Shown here: positions 29,575-39,400 of the stretch, one piece after another
Layout of the letters: each line of letters opens with the position of its first letter
Position numbering within the stretch: the stretch's first letter is position 1
NCBI RefSeq assembly: GCF_003419895.1
Contig: NZ_QPMM01000001.1
Location: 930,001 to 994,000 of the forward strand
From: Chitinophaga silvatica
GTDB lineage: Bacteria; Bacteroidota; Bacteroidia; Chitinophagales; Chitinophagaceae
Direction of reading: 5' to 3'
DNA length: 64,000 bases
The notes under the pieces: generated by a model
What the model saw: the letters and a program-made list of their open reading frames with translations, nothing else
Told to the model about the DNA's origin: nothing
The model's database searches: none
Position numbers and translations under genes: made by a program

Positions 29575-29764
29575 CTATGTCTGACTAGTGGTAAAAATTC
29601 GTCATTTTTTGAAATATGGAGAAAAGTGACGAATTTATACCTATTGGGGATTTTGCTAACGATTCTTAGTGCTTACTCGGGGAATATTAATCTAACAATA
29701 CTATTAAATTAATCAAAAAAGTTAAGACTTACCTGGCTAGATAAAAATTAGCTTCTTTTAAAGA

Positions 29765-29801
29765 TTGTTTAATAATTACGATAAAATAATATTATATTTT
29801 G
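29765..29801 (+). promoter_or_regulatory. Candidate promoter upstream of the Gfo/Idh/MocA gene
   Basis: A TTG at 29765 lies about 20 nt before an AT-rich TATATTTTG-like element ending at 29801. This resembles, but does not exactly match, the Bacteroidota TTG-N19/20-TAnnTTTG promoter. The rest of the 29575-29905 spacer is AT-rich and without recognisable genes. Confidence 0.25.
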
Positions 29802-29905
29802 TTAATTTAGAATGGGTTTTAAATCTGATTCTTATCGATTTAAATTACTGGTTTCCGATCTGGAATTTAATTTCACTCAATCTACATTAAAGTATTATTT
29901 CACCT

Positions 29906-31174
29906 ATGAGCAAGACAACAACATCCAGAAGAAAGTTTTTGCAGAATGCTGCTGCATTGTCTACCTTTTTTATTCTACCCCGGCATGTTCTGGGAGGGAA
30001 GGGGTACCTTGCGCCAAGTGACCGGATCAACATTGGTTTTATTGGAGCAGGACATCAGGCTATGGGGTTGAGAGACAGGTTTGTGGGAACAAATGAAGTG
30101 GAAATCCTGGCGGTAGCTGATGTATATCAGCGAAAGGTAGATGAATTCATCAAAGCGCTGGGAGAGAAGCGTAGCAAGGCATGTGTAGGATATGGAGATT
30201 TTAGGGAGATTTTACAGCGGAAAGATATAGATGCGGTAGTGATAGTGACGCCCGACCATTGGCATGCTGTAATGGCTGTTAAAGCTGCTGCAGCAGGGAA
30301 GGATATATATTGTGAGAAGCCATTGGCACTATCAGTAATGGAAAGCCGGGCAATGGCAGATGCAGTGAAAAAGTATGGTCGTGTATTCCAGACGGGTAGT
30401 ATGCAGCGTTCTGCACAGGAGTTCAGGCAAGGAGTAGAATTGGTGCGTAATGGTTATATCGGTGATATTAAAGAAATCAAAATTAGTGTAGGGGATGGGC
30501 CCAAGCCCTTTGATCTGGCAGCAGAACCCTTGCCAAAAGATCTGAATTGGGAGATGTGGCTGGGCCCCAATGAATATGTGCCTTACAATAATAAGCTGAA
30601 TCCTTATCCAAGTAATGCACTATGGGCAGAATGGCGCTTTTATAAAGGTATTGGAGGCGGTTATCAGGCCGATTGGGGAGCACATATGTATGATATAGCA
30701 CAATGGGGGTTAAACATGGATCATTCGGGCCCGGTAGAAATCTACCCTCCGGATGGTAATGAACATCCTTACCTAACCTATGTTTATGGTAACGGCGTAG
30801 TAATGACCCAGCACGATACCGGGAAAAAGAACATCAAATTTATAGGTACCAAAGGAAATATTGTAATAGAGCGCGGAAAACTACATACAGATCCTTCTGA
30901 ACTCAAGAATATTGTGATTAGCGAAAATGAACAACTATTGCATTTTAGTGATAACCATTATGTTGACTTTTTATCTGCCATGCGTGATCGCTCGAGAGGG
31001 GTAGCGGCAGATGCAGAAACCGGACACCGTAGTTCTTCAGTTTGTGCACTGGGCAATATTGCTTATGATCTGAAACGTCCGCTGAAATGGGATCCCGTGA
31101 ATGAGAAGTTTTTACAGGACAGTGGCGCAGATCTGTTATTGTCGAGGAAGCTAAAAGCGGAATGGAGTATCTGA
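29906..31174 (+). CDS. Gfo/Idh/MocA family oxidoreductase, Tat-exported
   Basis: This 422-residue NAD(P)-dependent dehydrogenase-fold protein begins with a twin-arginine signal (SRRKFLQNAAALSTF), so it is folded with cofactor before export. INIGFIGAGHQAMG is the Rossmann dinucleotide-binding loop, VIVTPDHWHAVMAVKA and YCEKPL give the conserved lysine motif, and GGGYQADWGAHMYDIAQWGL lies in the substrate domain. Members act on sugars or inositols, and exported Bacteroidota members include glycosidase-like enzymes. It is a monocistronic-looking gene, and the substrate is unknown. Confidence 0.92.
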   Translation: MSKTTTSRRKFLQNAAALSTFFILPRHVLGGKGYLAPSDRINIGFIGAGHQAMGLRDRFVGTNEVEILAVADVYQRKVDEFIKALGEKRSKACVGYGDFREILQRKDIDAVVIVTPDHWHAVMAVKAAAAGKDIYCEKPLALSVMESRAMADAVKKYGRVFQTGSMQRSAQEFRQGVELVRNGYIGDIKEIKISVGDGPKPFDLAAEPLPKDLNWEMWLGPNEYVPYNNKLNPYPSNALWAEWRFYKGIGGGYQADWGAHMYDIAQWGLNMDHSGPVEIYPPDGNEHPYLTYVYGNGVVMTQHDTGKKNIKFIGTKGNIVIERGKLHTDPSELKNIVISENEQLLHFSDNHYVDFLSAMRDRSRGVAADAETGHRSSSVCALGNIAYDLKRPLKWDPVNEKFLQDSGADLLLSRKLKAEWSI

Positions 31175-31268
31175 TAGTCCCCCGTATTAACTAACGTTGT
31201 AGTATGTATTAGATAAATTGTGTAAATTCAGATGATACAAGATATGCTAACATACTAATTAAACGCCT

Positions 31269-32378
31269 ATGAAATGGTTTTCGATAATTCTAATAATAAC
31301 TTTAGTTTCATGTTCAGAAAATAAGAATCCATCAAAACCTTTCTACGCGGGAATTACATCTATCCATACAACAGATTCTACCAGGATTTATAAACCTGGA
31401 AGTGATACAACAGATTACCTTTATTACAGGCCGGTAGATTTAGATATCTGGTACCCGGCTTATCATGCGAATACAGATACTCAACTTCAGGTTAGATATC
31501 TGTTGAACTTACTGGAAACCAGAGCAAATTACTATACCGCATCAAAAATAGCTGATGGGATGTCTGGGCAATTAGCACAATTTTTCTGCAATACATTTAA
31601 CTGTTCGGATTCCCTCAGTCTTCTTAATTATAAAACAAATAGTTTTAAAAATGCTGCAGCCGCTTCAGATAAATATCCATTGGTGGTTTATATGGCTGCC
31701 TTCAACGGAATGAGCTATGAGAATTACTCATTATTTGAATCCTTGGCAAAGAAAGGATTTGTTGTGGTTTCTGTGAGTTCCATAGGCCGTTTTCCCGGTG
31801 ATATGACTACCAAAAAAGAAGATCTGATGGAGCAGGTGGCTGATGGAATAACAGCCATAAACGAATTAAAAAGACATCCAAATATAGATTCCAACAGAAT
31901 AGGGATAATAGGATATAGTTGGGGAGGGTTGTCTGGTGCAATTTTAGCAGGGAAATTTGCATCTAATGTGAAGTGCATTGTATCGCTGGAAGGGTCAGAA
32001 GTTCATCACTATGGAAATGAAGATGCTGATTTTGATAGAATAAGAGAGAGTGAGGAATTTAAATCACTTAAATTTTCTATACCATATTTAAGAATGGAAA
32101 GTGCACCTGCTTCCTTGCCCGGGAAGCAGGATTCCTTGTATAATTTTGCCTTGTATCATGTTAAGGATGCGCAGACTTTTATTATAGATTCAATGCAGCA
32201 TGAAGATTTTGATTGTTTTTCCAATATCGTAAAAGTAGCAGGTAATTGCCAGACGAATCAACGTCACAATTCAGCAGTGCAGCTAACTGTCGGCTTTTTA
32301 GAAGACAAGCTTAAGAATGAGGATAATTTCTTACCAACTGTTAATGCCCTGTTGAATAAAACTATCAGAAAGAAGTAA
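31269..32378 (+). CDS. Alpha/beta-hydrolase lipoprotein, dienelactone/PAF-acetylhydrolase-like
   Basis: This 369-residue protein has a lipoprotein signal with lipobox TLVSC. It shows the nucleophile elbow GYSWGGLSGA, and an oxyanion region in YPLVVYMAAFNGMSYEN that lacks the usual HG. A C-terminal QHEDFDCF could supply the His. This layout matches the dienelactone-hydrolase/PAF acetylhydrolase-like group. The lipid anchor places it in the envelope, facing the periplasm or surface. The substrate is unknown, and a lipid or glycan ester is plausible. Confidence 0.8.
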   Translation: MKWFSIILIITLVSCSENKNPSKPFYAGITSIHTTDSTRIYKPGSDTTDYLYYRPVDLDIWYPAYHANTDTQLQVRYLLNLLETRANYYTASKIADGMSGQLAQFFCNTFNCSDSLSLLNYKTNSFKNAAAASDKYPLVVYMAAFNGMSYENYSLFESLAKKGFVVVSVSSIGRFPGDMTTKKEDLMEQVADGITAINELKRHPNIDSNRIGIIGYSWGGLSGAILAGKFASNVKCIVSLEGSEVHHYGNEDADFDRIRESEEFKSLKFSIPYLRMESAPASLPGKQDSLYNFALYHVKDAQTFIIDSMQHEDFDCFSNIVKVAGNCQTNQRHNSAVQLTVGFLEDKLKNEDNFLPTVNALLNKTIRKK

Positions 32379-32453
32379 GACAGCTATAGAATTTGTTGAT
32401 TGTAGAGCTAGCGATATAATAATTTTATTATTTTCGCTATCTATCCTATACTC

Positions 32454-33386
32454 ATGAGAGCAATATATTTTCTATTCATCTTCCTGTTAATATTAGGCGC
32501 CTGTAACATAGGTACCAGAGAGCTAAATATTCCGGATACAGTAGCAGTAACAAAAACATCTCAGCATGTTCAGGTGCCTGGGTCCAGATTATTTATTGTT
32601 CCTCCTCCAGGTTTCAAATTCACTAAATCAAATACTTTAAAGAAAGATGATGGTAGTGAAATAATGATTGCAGATTTTCCGGAGAGTAAATTTAACCGGG
32701 ATAATAGAATTCCTGATAGCCCTGGAGAAACTACATTTTACGAGAAATTATTCGTCATCGGAGGTTACAAGGCCAGGCTCAGTTATGGAAAGGCATTAAA
32801 GGAAAATAAGGAAAAGATTGTTTTTGTATTCGGGGATGATCAAAACTCCATTCTTGCTGATTGTACTTTTCCTGTAAATAATAAAAAGTCCAGGGATGAG
32901 GCTATCGGGGCAGTATTGTCGATCTTTCTCGATAAGTCTATGGAGCTTGATTATGCAGCTTTAAATAACTACACAATCAATACAGATAATTCTGCATTTA
33001 AATTATATGGAAATAATAAACTACTTTTTTATTATTCAATAAATGGTGAAGAAATTAAGGATAATAATAATTATATAACCATTGCAAGATTACCTGCTTT
33101 TCCACGAATGGAAGAAATGAAGGCAGTTACCAAAGGCTTTATTAGCAAGATCGAAAAAGGGATGAGAATTGAGAAAATTGATGATAAACCTGTGAAAATT
33201 CATGGCCAACCTGCCTATGAAGCCATTATTTCTGCGGTAGCTAATAACGTCTTATCAGAGCGTTTATATCTTCTGGTGATGGGTAATACCAAATCATCCA
33301 TTTACTATTTGGGCGTTTTTGAGGCTTCCGATTCAACTGTTTTCGAAGAATGTAAAGCTCTTGCTCAAACACTTAGACTTAAATAA
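32454..33386 (+). CDS. Lipoprotein of unknown function
   Basis: This 310-residue protein has a lipoprotein signal (lipobox ILGAC). The mature part shows two similar halves: RLFIVPPPGFKFTKSNTLKKDD and later YTINTDNSAFKLYGNNKLLFYY, each followed by a strand-rich stretch and a loop that ends with a short ILADCTF or ARLPAF segment. A duplicated domain is therefore possible. I recognise no enzyme motif or named family. It lies 75 bp downstream of the hydrolase gene in the same direction. Confidence 0.6.
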   Translation: MRAIYFLFIFLLILGACNIGTRELNIPDTVAVTKTSQHVQVPGSRLFIVPPPGFKFTKSNTLKKDDGSEIMIADFPESKFNRDNRIPDSPGETTFYEKLFVIGGYKARLSYGKALKENKEKIVFVFGDDQNSILADCTFPVNNKKSRDEAIGAVLSIFLDKSMELDYAALNNYTINTDNSAFKLYGNNKLLFYYSINGEEIKDNNNYITIARLPAFPRMEEMKAVTKGFISKIEKGMRIEKIDDKPVKIHGQPAYEAIISAVANNVLSERLYLLVMGNTKSSIYYLGVFEASDSTVFEECKALAQTLRLK

Positions 33387-33446
33387 TTAAAGGGTTGCTA
33401 GATAATTTTACTTGTTAGACATGGAGCATATTTTTGATTTCTAAGC

Positions 33447-33986
33447 TTAGATTTCAATAATCTTAGGGCTATGATTTGCATGCGCAAGGAAATCATTTAT
33501 GATCCAATCTGTGCTTACTTTCATATAGCTGGTAGTAGTGCCGTCGCTGCATCCATACCATTTTTCCTGTAGCACATCTTTATCTACTACAACCTCCACT
33601 TTATTTTCTTTATCCAATAATACTCCGAAAATAGTAGCTGCACCAACCGGAGTACCTAATATATTTTGCAATAGTTCTACTGAAGCAAATGATACCCTGG
33701 GAATATCCAACGCACTACTTAAGTCTTTAGTAATAAAGGGTTTTTCGGCTGTAGTGATATATAAGTAGAATTTAGTTTGTTGTCTGTTGCATAACAGGAG
33801 GGTTTTTACTGTTCGCATATCCAGTTTATCATCTATCCTTTTACAATCTTCCATTGTAATGGCAGGAGCAGTATCTACACGTTCAAACGCTATCCCGAAT
33901 TGCTGCAGGGTATTATAGACCATTTCCTGTAGAGGAGTCATGAATTCAGAAGGTGCTGTATCTTTTACTTCGCTTAAATAAAACAT
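33447..33986 (-). CDS. YbaK/ProX-type aminoacyl-tRNA editing protein
   Basis: This 179-residue stand-alone editing domain hydrolyses mischarged aminoacyl-tRNA (Ala-tRNAPro, or Cys-tRNAPro in the YbaK branch). The fold motif KTLLLCNRQQTKFYLYITTAEKPF carries the conserved lysine region, and RVSFASVELLQNILGTPVGAATIFGVLLD matches the GxxxGxxSPFGL-like loop, with alanines where the canonical SP occurs. The YbaK versus ProXp-ala specificity is not resolved. The gene is monocistronic and convergent with the lipoprotein gene. Confidence 0.82.
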   Translation of the reverse strand: MFYLSEVKDTAPSEFMTPLQEMVYNTLQQFGIAFERVDTAPAITMEDCKRIDDKLDMRTVKTLLLCNRQQTKFYLYITTAEKPFITKDLSSALDIPRVSFASVELLQNILGTPVGAATIFGVLLDKENKVEVVVDKDVLQEKWYGCSDGTTTSYMKVSTDWIINDFLAHANHSPKIIEI

Positions 33987-34167
33987 GGTTTATATCTTAG
34001 TTTACATCTGCGCTGTCGAAATTACGCTAGTTTTTTATGACTTGGAAACAATTTTCCTAATAGAAAAGTAGCTGAAAACACACAAATATTTTTTCTCCCC
34101 CGAAATTTATTTAGGAAATTAGGGTGATATTATTGTCGTTTAGGTCACTTATATTAAAACAGGACTT

Positions 34168-34683
34168 ATGCAGGTTCAGGACAATAAACAGCTGGAAGAA
34201 TTATATCGACTCACTATGCCCCAGGTAGCCAGGTTGGTTGCCCGACTCAATGGCAGGCCAGACACAGCCAGGGATATCTTGCATGATGCAATTATTATCT
34301 ATCTGGAAAAACAACAAAATAATACTCTCCCTGAATTGAAAGCAGCCAGTGCCTATATTATCGGAATAGCCAGAGTATTATGTGTTCGGCAGTTTAAGCA
34401 GCAGATTTCTTCAATACCCTTGGAATGGGCCTCAGAGCAGGTTATCCCCGAAGATTATTTTGAACCTCCTCCTGAGCAACCTGTAATGGAATATTTAAAA
34501 ACAGCAGGTAAAAAATGTATGGATCTGTTAAAAGCATTCTATTATGAAAGCCGTTCGATCAGTGATATTACTTCAATATTCCATTTTAGAACACTGCATT
34601 CTGCAAGCGTTCAAAAATACAAATGCCTGGAAAAGGTGAGAAATCATATTAAACAAACTGATTATGAGGAAAGAATTGGATGA
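34168..34683 (+). CDS. ECF-type RNA polymerase sigma factor
   Basis: This 171-residue sigma-70-like factor shows region 2 (LYRLTMPQVARLVARLNGRPDTARDILHDAI) and a diverged region 4 (MDLLKAFYYESRSISDITSIFHFRT). It overlaps the start of a small anti-sigma-like gene by 20 nt, and that gene is followed after 2 bp by clpP. This arrangement suggests that it drives its own operon and possibly other stress genes. Its target promoters are unknown. Region 4 is weak, so binding specificity cannot be read. Confidence 0.85.
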   Translation: MQVQDNKQLEELYRLTMPQVARLVARLNGRPDTARDILHDAIIIYLEKQQNNTLPELKAASAYIIGIARVLCVRQFKQQISSIPLEWASEQVIPEDYFEPPPEQPVMEYLKTAGKKCMDLLKAFYYESRSISDITSIFHFRTLHSASVQKYKCLEKVRNHIKQTDYEERIG

Positions 34684-34921
34684 AATACAAGAAATAGAGG
34701 CATATCTGCACCATAATATCAGAGGAGTATCTCTGCTCATGTTCAGAGCCCGATTGGCAACTTCGGCAGTTTTAAGAGAAAAAGTGGAGCAGCAACGCCG
34801 GATTCACAGGATCATTAACTGGGCTGGGCGAGAAACCAGGCGTAATCAATTAAATGAAATTCATCATAAGTTGATGCGGGAGCCTTCTTTTTATCATTCT
34901 ATCACTTCAATATTTAAATAA
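34664..34921 (+). CDS. Small anti-sigma-like protein
   Basis: This 85-residue protein has a short helical region starting [17 protein letters not shown] and [20 protein letters not shown], which matches the first segment of zinc-free anti-sigma factors that clamp the sigma factor. It has no transmembrane helix, unlike most anti-sigma factors, and so may be a soluble regulator. Its start overlaps the sigma gene by 20 nt and clpP follows after 2 bp, a tight operon. The role is inferred from the neighbours and the pattern only. Confidence 0.6.
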   Translation: MRKELDEIQEIEAYLHHNIRGVSLLMFRARLATSAVLREKVEQQRRIHRIINWAGRETRRNQLNEIHHKLMREPSFYHSITSIFK

Positions 34922-34923
34922 TC

Positions 34924-35541
34924 ATGGCATTTATCATACCTACTGTAATAGATGGTGATAGCAGAGGTGCATTCGATATTTATAGCTTACTGCTAAAGGA
35001 ACGCATTATTTTTCTTGGTACCGCTATAGATGATCAGGTAGCCAATCTGATTGTAGCTCAGCTCTTATATCTGGATGCAGAAAACCATCGCCCCATTAAT
35101 ATGTATATTAATAGTCCGGGTGGTGTAATTTATTCCGGGCTTGCGATTTATGATACCATCAAAATGCTTAAATCGAAAGTCTTTACCATTGCAGTTGGAT
35201 TTACAGGTAGTATGGGAACTGTGGTATTGGCTGGCGGAGAAAAAGGGAATCGTTATGCATTGCCTAATGCTACTATTCATATGCATCCTGCGGGTGGGGG
35301 GGCTAAAGGTTATACTGAAGATATTCGTATAGCCTTCAATGAACAACAACGATTGCAGCATAAAACTTATCAGATCATTGCAGCCGGTGCGGGAAAAACA
35401 ATGGAGGAAATTGCAAAGGCATTTAATAATGATCATTTTATGTCTGCCGAAGAGGCAAAAGAATTCGGATTGATCGATGAAGTACTAAATAGCGACGCAA
35501 TTATCCCTCCATTAATTAGTACAGCGTTGTCCAAAAACTAA
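34924..35541 (+). CDS. clpP: Accessory ClpP-type serine protease subunit
   Basis: ClpP forms a barrel-shaped peptidase that degrades proteins fed by a Clp ATPase. This 205-residue protein has [16 protein letters not shown], the conserved INSPGG loop and the catalytic triad S96 (TGSMG), H121 (HMHPAGGG) and D170 (NNDHFMS). The Ser-to-His spacing is the same as in E. coli ClpP. The His loop differs from the usual IHQPLGG, and there is an extra His at 119. The gene is in an ECF sigma operon with no clpX beside it, so it is likely an accessory, stress-inducible ClpP. Confidence 0.92.
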   Translation: MAFIIPTVIDGDSRGAFDIYSLLLKERIIFLGTAIDDQVANLIVAQLLYLDAENHRPINMYINSPGGVIYSGLAIYDTIKMLKSKVFTIAVGFTGSMGTVVLAGGEKGNRYALPNATIHMHPAGGGAKGYTEDIRIAFNEQQRLQHKTYQIIAAGAGKTMEEIAKAFNNDHFMSAEEAKEFGLIDEVLNSDAIIPPLISTALSKN

Positions 35542-35580
35542 AGAGTGTAGGTAGCTGCTACAGGTGTTTGGCTTGTAATT

Positions 35581-36177
35581 TTACTTATGTATTTTTAAAT
35601 TTTGACTCGTATTTGAGTACTCACTAACGTGGCCATTCCTGAAAGTAATGCTGCTTAATTCATATATCCATATTTCTTCTCCACTACTGGCATTCTTCTG
35701 AATGCTGGTAGGTTTGCCCTGAAGCTGCAATACTTCATCTCTCGTAGAACCAAGCTTGAAATATTCTATTGTATAGCTGTTGCTACTGCTAGTACCGCTA
35801 TTCTCATGAGCCAGTACAATTGCAACCACAACTATGGTTATGATGAAAATGATCATGGGCAAAACAGGTCGGAAATTTTTTTTAGCAGGTTGATTGAAGA
35901 TCGTATATGTGTTTATGTTTTCGGTTGTATTTGTTTGTTTATTTTCAATAGTATTGAAAGAATAATTATTTTTTAGCTGATTGTCGTGATACTCTTTACG
36001 ATAGCTGTCACTCAAGGTTTCATAAGCATTTTGTAATTCCTTAAATCTATCTTCAAAGAATTTATCACCATTATTAAGATCGGGATGAAATTTTTTAGAA
36101 AGCTTTCTGTATGCTGTTTTTATTTCTTCGGCGGAGGCAAAATCGGGTACGCCCAATATTTTATAGCAATTTGTCAT
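35581..36177 (-). CDS. Membrane-anchored J-domain protein with SmpA-like C-terminal domain
   Basis: This 198-residue protein starts with a J domain (residues 1-65; HPD at 31-33 stimulates Hsp70). A low-complexity Asn/Thr linker and one membrane helix (LPMIIFIITIVVVAIVLAH, around 105-123) follow. The C-terminal region FKLGSTRDEVLQLQGKPTSI, then EEIWIYELSSITFRNGHV, resembles SmpA/OmlA-type domains. It is transcribed divergently from the caspase cluster and converges on clpP. The fusion suggests it recruits DnaK to the membrane, which is inference. Confidence 0.82.
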   Translation of the reverse strand: MTNCYKILGVPDFASAEEIKTAYRKLSKKFHPDLNNGDKFFEDRFKELQNAYETLSDSYRKEYHDNQLKNNYSFNTIENKQTNTTENINTYTIFNQPAKKNFRPVLPMIIFIITIVVVAIVLAHENSGTSSSNSYTIEYFKLGSTRDEVLQLQGKPTSIQKNASSGEEIWIYELSSITFRNGHVSEYSNTSQNLKIHK

Positions 36178-36284
36178 AAAGCATTAAATAGGGAATGTTT
36201 TAAGATTAATTGTAATATACATAAAAGCCTTTGAGTTAAAAGAAGTAGAAGCATCTATTTAGGAAGTAGTTTGTAGATAGTGTT

Positions 36285-36377
36285 ATGAAATTTGAACAGC
36301 GATTTGCAGACCTCTGCGGATTCAATAAATCTGACTTTCATGCAGCGATAAATAAATTGCTGGAAAAAGCAAAATAG
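36285..36377 (+). CDS. Possible small peptide upstream of the caspase cluster
   Basis: An ATG at 36285 encodes 30 residues (MKFEQRFADLCGFNKSDFHA, then AINKLLEKAK) with an amphipathic helical look and a TAG stop 60 bp before the caspase start. It is too short to test by sequence alone and has no homologue that I recognise. It could be a leader peptide, a small regulator or chance. Confidence 0.3.
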   Translation: MKFEQRFADLCGFNKSDFHAAINKLLEKAK

Positions 36378-36387
36378 TGCCTTTCTA

Positions 36388-36418
36388 TTTGGTTATGAGA
36401 GAGGAAATTTATACATTG
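36388..36418 (+). promoter_or_regulatory. Candidate promoter of the caspase-CHAT-MoxR-vWA cluster
   Basis: TTTG at 36388-36391 and TACATTG at 36412-36418 are 20 nt apart, close to the Bacteroidota TTTG-N19/20-TAnnTTTG promoter. The start codon is at 36438, so the leader would be short. Confidence 0.35.
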
Positions 36419-36437
36419 TATATGTTAATTTCCCAAT

Positions 36438-39400
36438 ATGCACAACCTATACGCACTAATTGTTGGCATCAACAACTATCACCCCGATCTGAATATTCCA
36501 CCGTTAAGTGGCTGCATCAATGATGCTCTCGACTTTCGTTCCTATCTGGAAAAGATCTTTCCGGAAGAGCGACGCAATATTGTACAATTACTTGGTAAAG
36601 AAGCCACCAGAAAAGGAGTTATTGAGACATTTAAAACACACCTGATAGATAATAAGGCGATTCAGAAAGGAGATATAGTCCTTTTCTATTTTAGTGGCCA
36701 TGGTTCCTTTATGAATACTGCCCCGGAATTTTACCAGTTCGATGCTACCGGAAAAGATGAAACTCTGGTACTTTACGATAGCAGGCTTCCGGGCAACTAC
36801 GACCTGGCCGATAAGGAAATAGCATTGTTGCTGAATAAGATTCCAAAAGAAACTGATATAGTTGTTATTGTTGATGCTTGCCACTCTGGCTCCATAACAA
36901 GGGCATTGGCAGATTCCTATTCTCTGGGAAGAGCAAAATTTGCCTCTTCTCAAAGAACCGCCAGACCACTCAATAAATATCTCTCCCTGGACGATGAGCT
37001 TAATTATGAGAAAATGGCGGAAAAGGGAAAACTAAATATCCCGGAAACCCGACATCTGGTCATGAGTGCTTGCAGTAGAGATGAGGTGGCATATGAAAGA
37101 GGAGATAAGCCCACAGCCATGTTTACAGATGCGCTCCTGGGTTGTTTGAACGAAGAAGGCGAATTGCCACCTGCTTATTCGCAGGTATTTGAGCACGTAT
37201 ATGCTTTATTACGAAGAAGAGCCCAGCGACAAACTCCCCAACTCAAAGTTTATAACGGCTTTAACCCTGATGCCAGGTTCCTGGGCGAATTACTGCCCGG
37301 AAAACAACCATTTTACAAAGTGGTGTATGAGCGGGATCGTGGCATGTGGACAATCAACTGTGGTGCAATTAACGGACTAAGGAATGATACGGCAAGTATG
37401 AAAAGTACTGCTGTAAAGATTTATTTCCCAGAAGGAGATACATTAGTTGTACCCCTTGTGGCAGTTGGACTGAATAAAAGTGAATTGCCGGATTTAAAGC
37501 TAAAAGACAAGAATAAGCTATATGCTGCCAGTATAGAGTTACCACCGATTATAAGCATTCAGGTAGAAGGTAGTGAAGAAAATATTGCCGAATGGACTAC
37601 CCTGGTGAGCTCTAAACCCGGCAATAGGATATTTTTCTTTTCTCCGGAGAATAAAGACGGAGCAGACTACACGCTAAGCTTTCATGAAGAAGGATATATA
37701 GTGCTTTTAAATGAGCAAAATGACATTGTACATGGGGTAGAAACAATTACTCCTGCTACAATGGAGTATATGTTTAGCTCCTGCAAACAGGTTTGTGACT
37801 GGCACCAATTCCAGACAATTGAAAATCATGCAATGACAAATGATGATTTTCAAAAGACCTTCAAAACCAATTTCGAGATTGAGGTATTGACTGACCCTAA
37901 CTCAGATACCTGGCAATCGATCGTTGAAGAAACAACCTGCTGTTTGATTCCTGGTAAGGAATATCGCAGAAAAATAAATGTCACAAACAATACGGATAGC
38001 ACCTGGTATGCCTCGGTTTATTTTCTTTCATCGCGTTATGGGCTATCATTAAGAACCAGTGAAGGAAGTGCTGAATTAATGAAGGGGAAAGTGCTTCCCG
38101 GGTTGGATAGAACTGGGAGACTGGGAATTACAAGTGGTGATCATGAAACGCTGAGGTTTAAGTTGCTGATTAGTAAAACCCCATTTCAGGATTATACGAT
38201 CCCGAAGCTCAATGATCTGGAACCAGAGGTAATAGCTCCTGCCGCTTTGAACCTTGTTGGCAATTTTATGGGCGATTTTCCTGATGACAGTCTGGATCAG
38301 GAATGGTATGTTAAAACAATTACAATAAATCTCTTATCTGCAGTAGGAAATGTAGGGCCGCAGGAGTCTTACGAACTGGGTGAACTCTCAATTTCATCAC
38401 ATCCGGAGTTCAGTGCCAGTGTAGGCATTTCCGATATAGATTCAAAGAGAAAAGATATCAACTCGGCCGGGGTATTACGGCAGGTGCTAAAAGCAAAAGG
38501 CCTGGAAGTCATCGATGTACGGGGAGAGGTAGACCCGGCAGGGCCACTTTTGGGTATTATCACACTTTCAGGATTGGGAGATACCAAAGCACTGAAGGAT
38601 GAACCATTGGTTTTAAAACTACGTAATGAGTCTGTCTCAAATAATAAAGGGATGATGGCAGTTACCCTGGTGGATGGTATTATTGTGCCGCTGGCCATCG
38701 GGGAGGAGGAGAATGGACATACCAGGTTTGAAATAAATGCATTACCAGATGATCAGACAGCTGAAAAGTCTAAAAACCTGATCCGTGCGGTCTGGTTTTG
38801 TTTGGTGAAGGTGGTAACAGGTATCAATTTATCCAGGCTGCGTAATGTGGATTTTATTGATGGAATAATGAAATATAGAGATGGAGAAGCAAAGATTCCT
38901 CCAGGTGAAAAAGCATTGGTGGTAATCCATGGTATAATTGGTGATACTAAGGGGCAGGCTGCCTGTATGCAATCACTTATTGAGCGTAAGCAATATGACC
39001 TATTACTGGCTTATGACTATGAAAATTTAAATCTGCCAATTGAAAAAATAGCGGAAGATTTCATGAAACAGTTAGGTAAAGCAGGAGCCGGAAAGGAAAA
39101 CCGAAGAATTGATATAGTAGCGCATAGTATGGGAGGACTCGTAAGTCGTTATATGATTGAATATATTAAGGAAGCCGATGGTTGGGTTACCAAGTTGTAT
39201 ATGTTTGGTACTCCAAATGGCGGCTCTGCTTTTGGAATGATACCGGTATGGCGAAACAGAATGCAAGTGATGCTTACACTTGCTGCAAATGTTAGCAAAA
39301 TCTGGGCAGCAGGTTTGTCATCTTTGCTTTCCGCAATCAATTACGGATTATCTGCTACCCAGGAATTTACAAATACACTCCAGCAGATGAATGAGGATAG

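Noticed and set aside
29497..29712. Plus-strand ORF of 71 codons
   Set aside because: Its sequence is the reverse of the NTF2-like remnant and AT-rich spacer, with low-complexity Phe and Asn runs.
33440..33451. Palindrome TCTAAGCTTAGA near the YbaK stop
   Set aside because: It is a perfect 12-bp palindrome but too short and loopless to call a terminator or operator.
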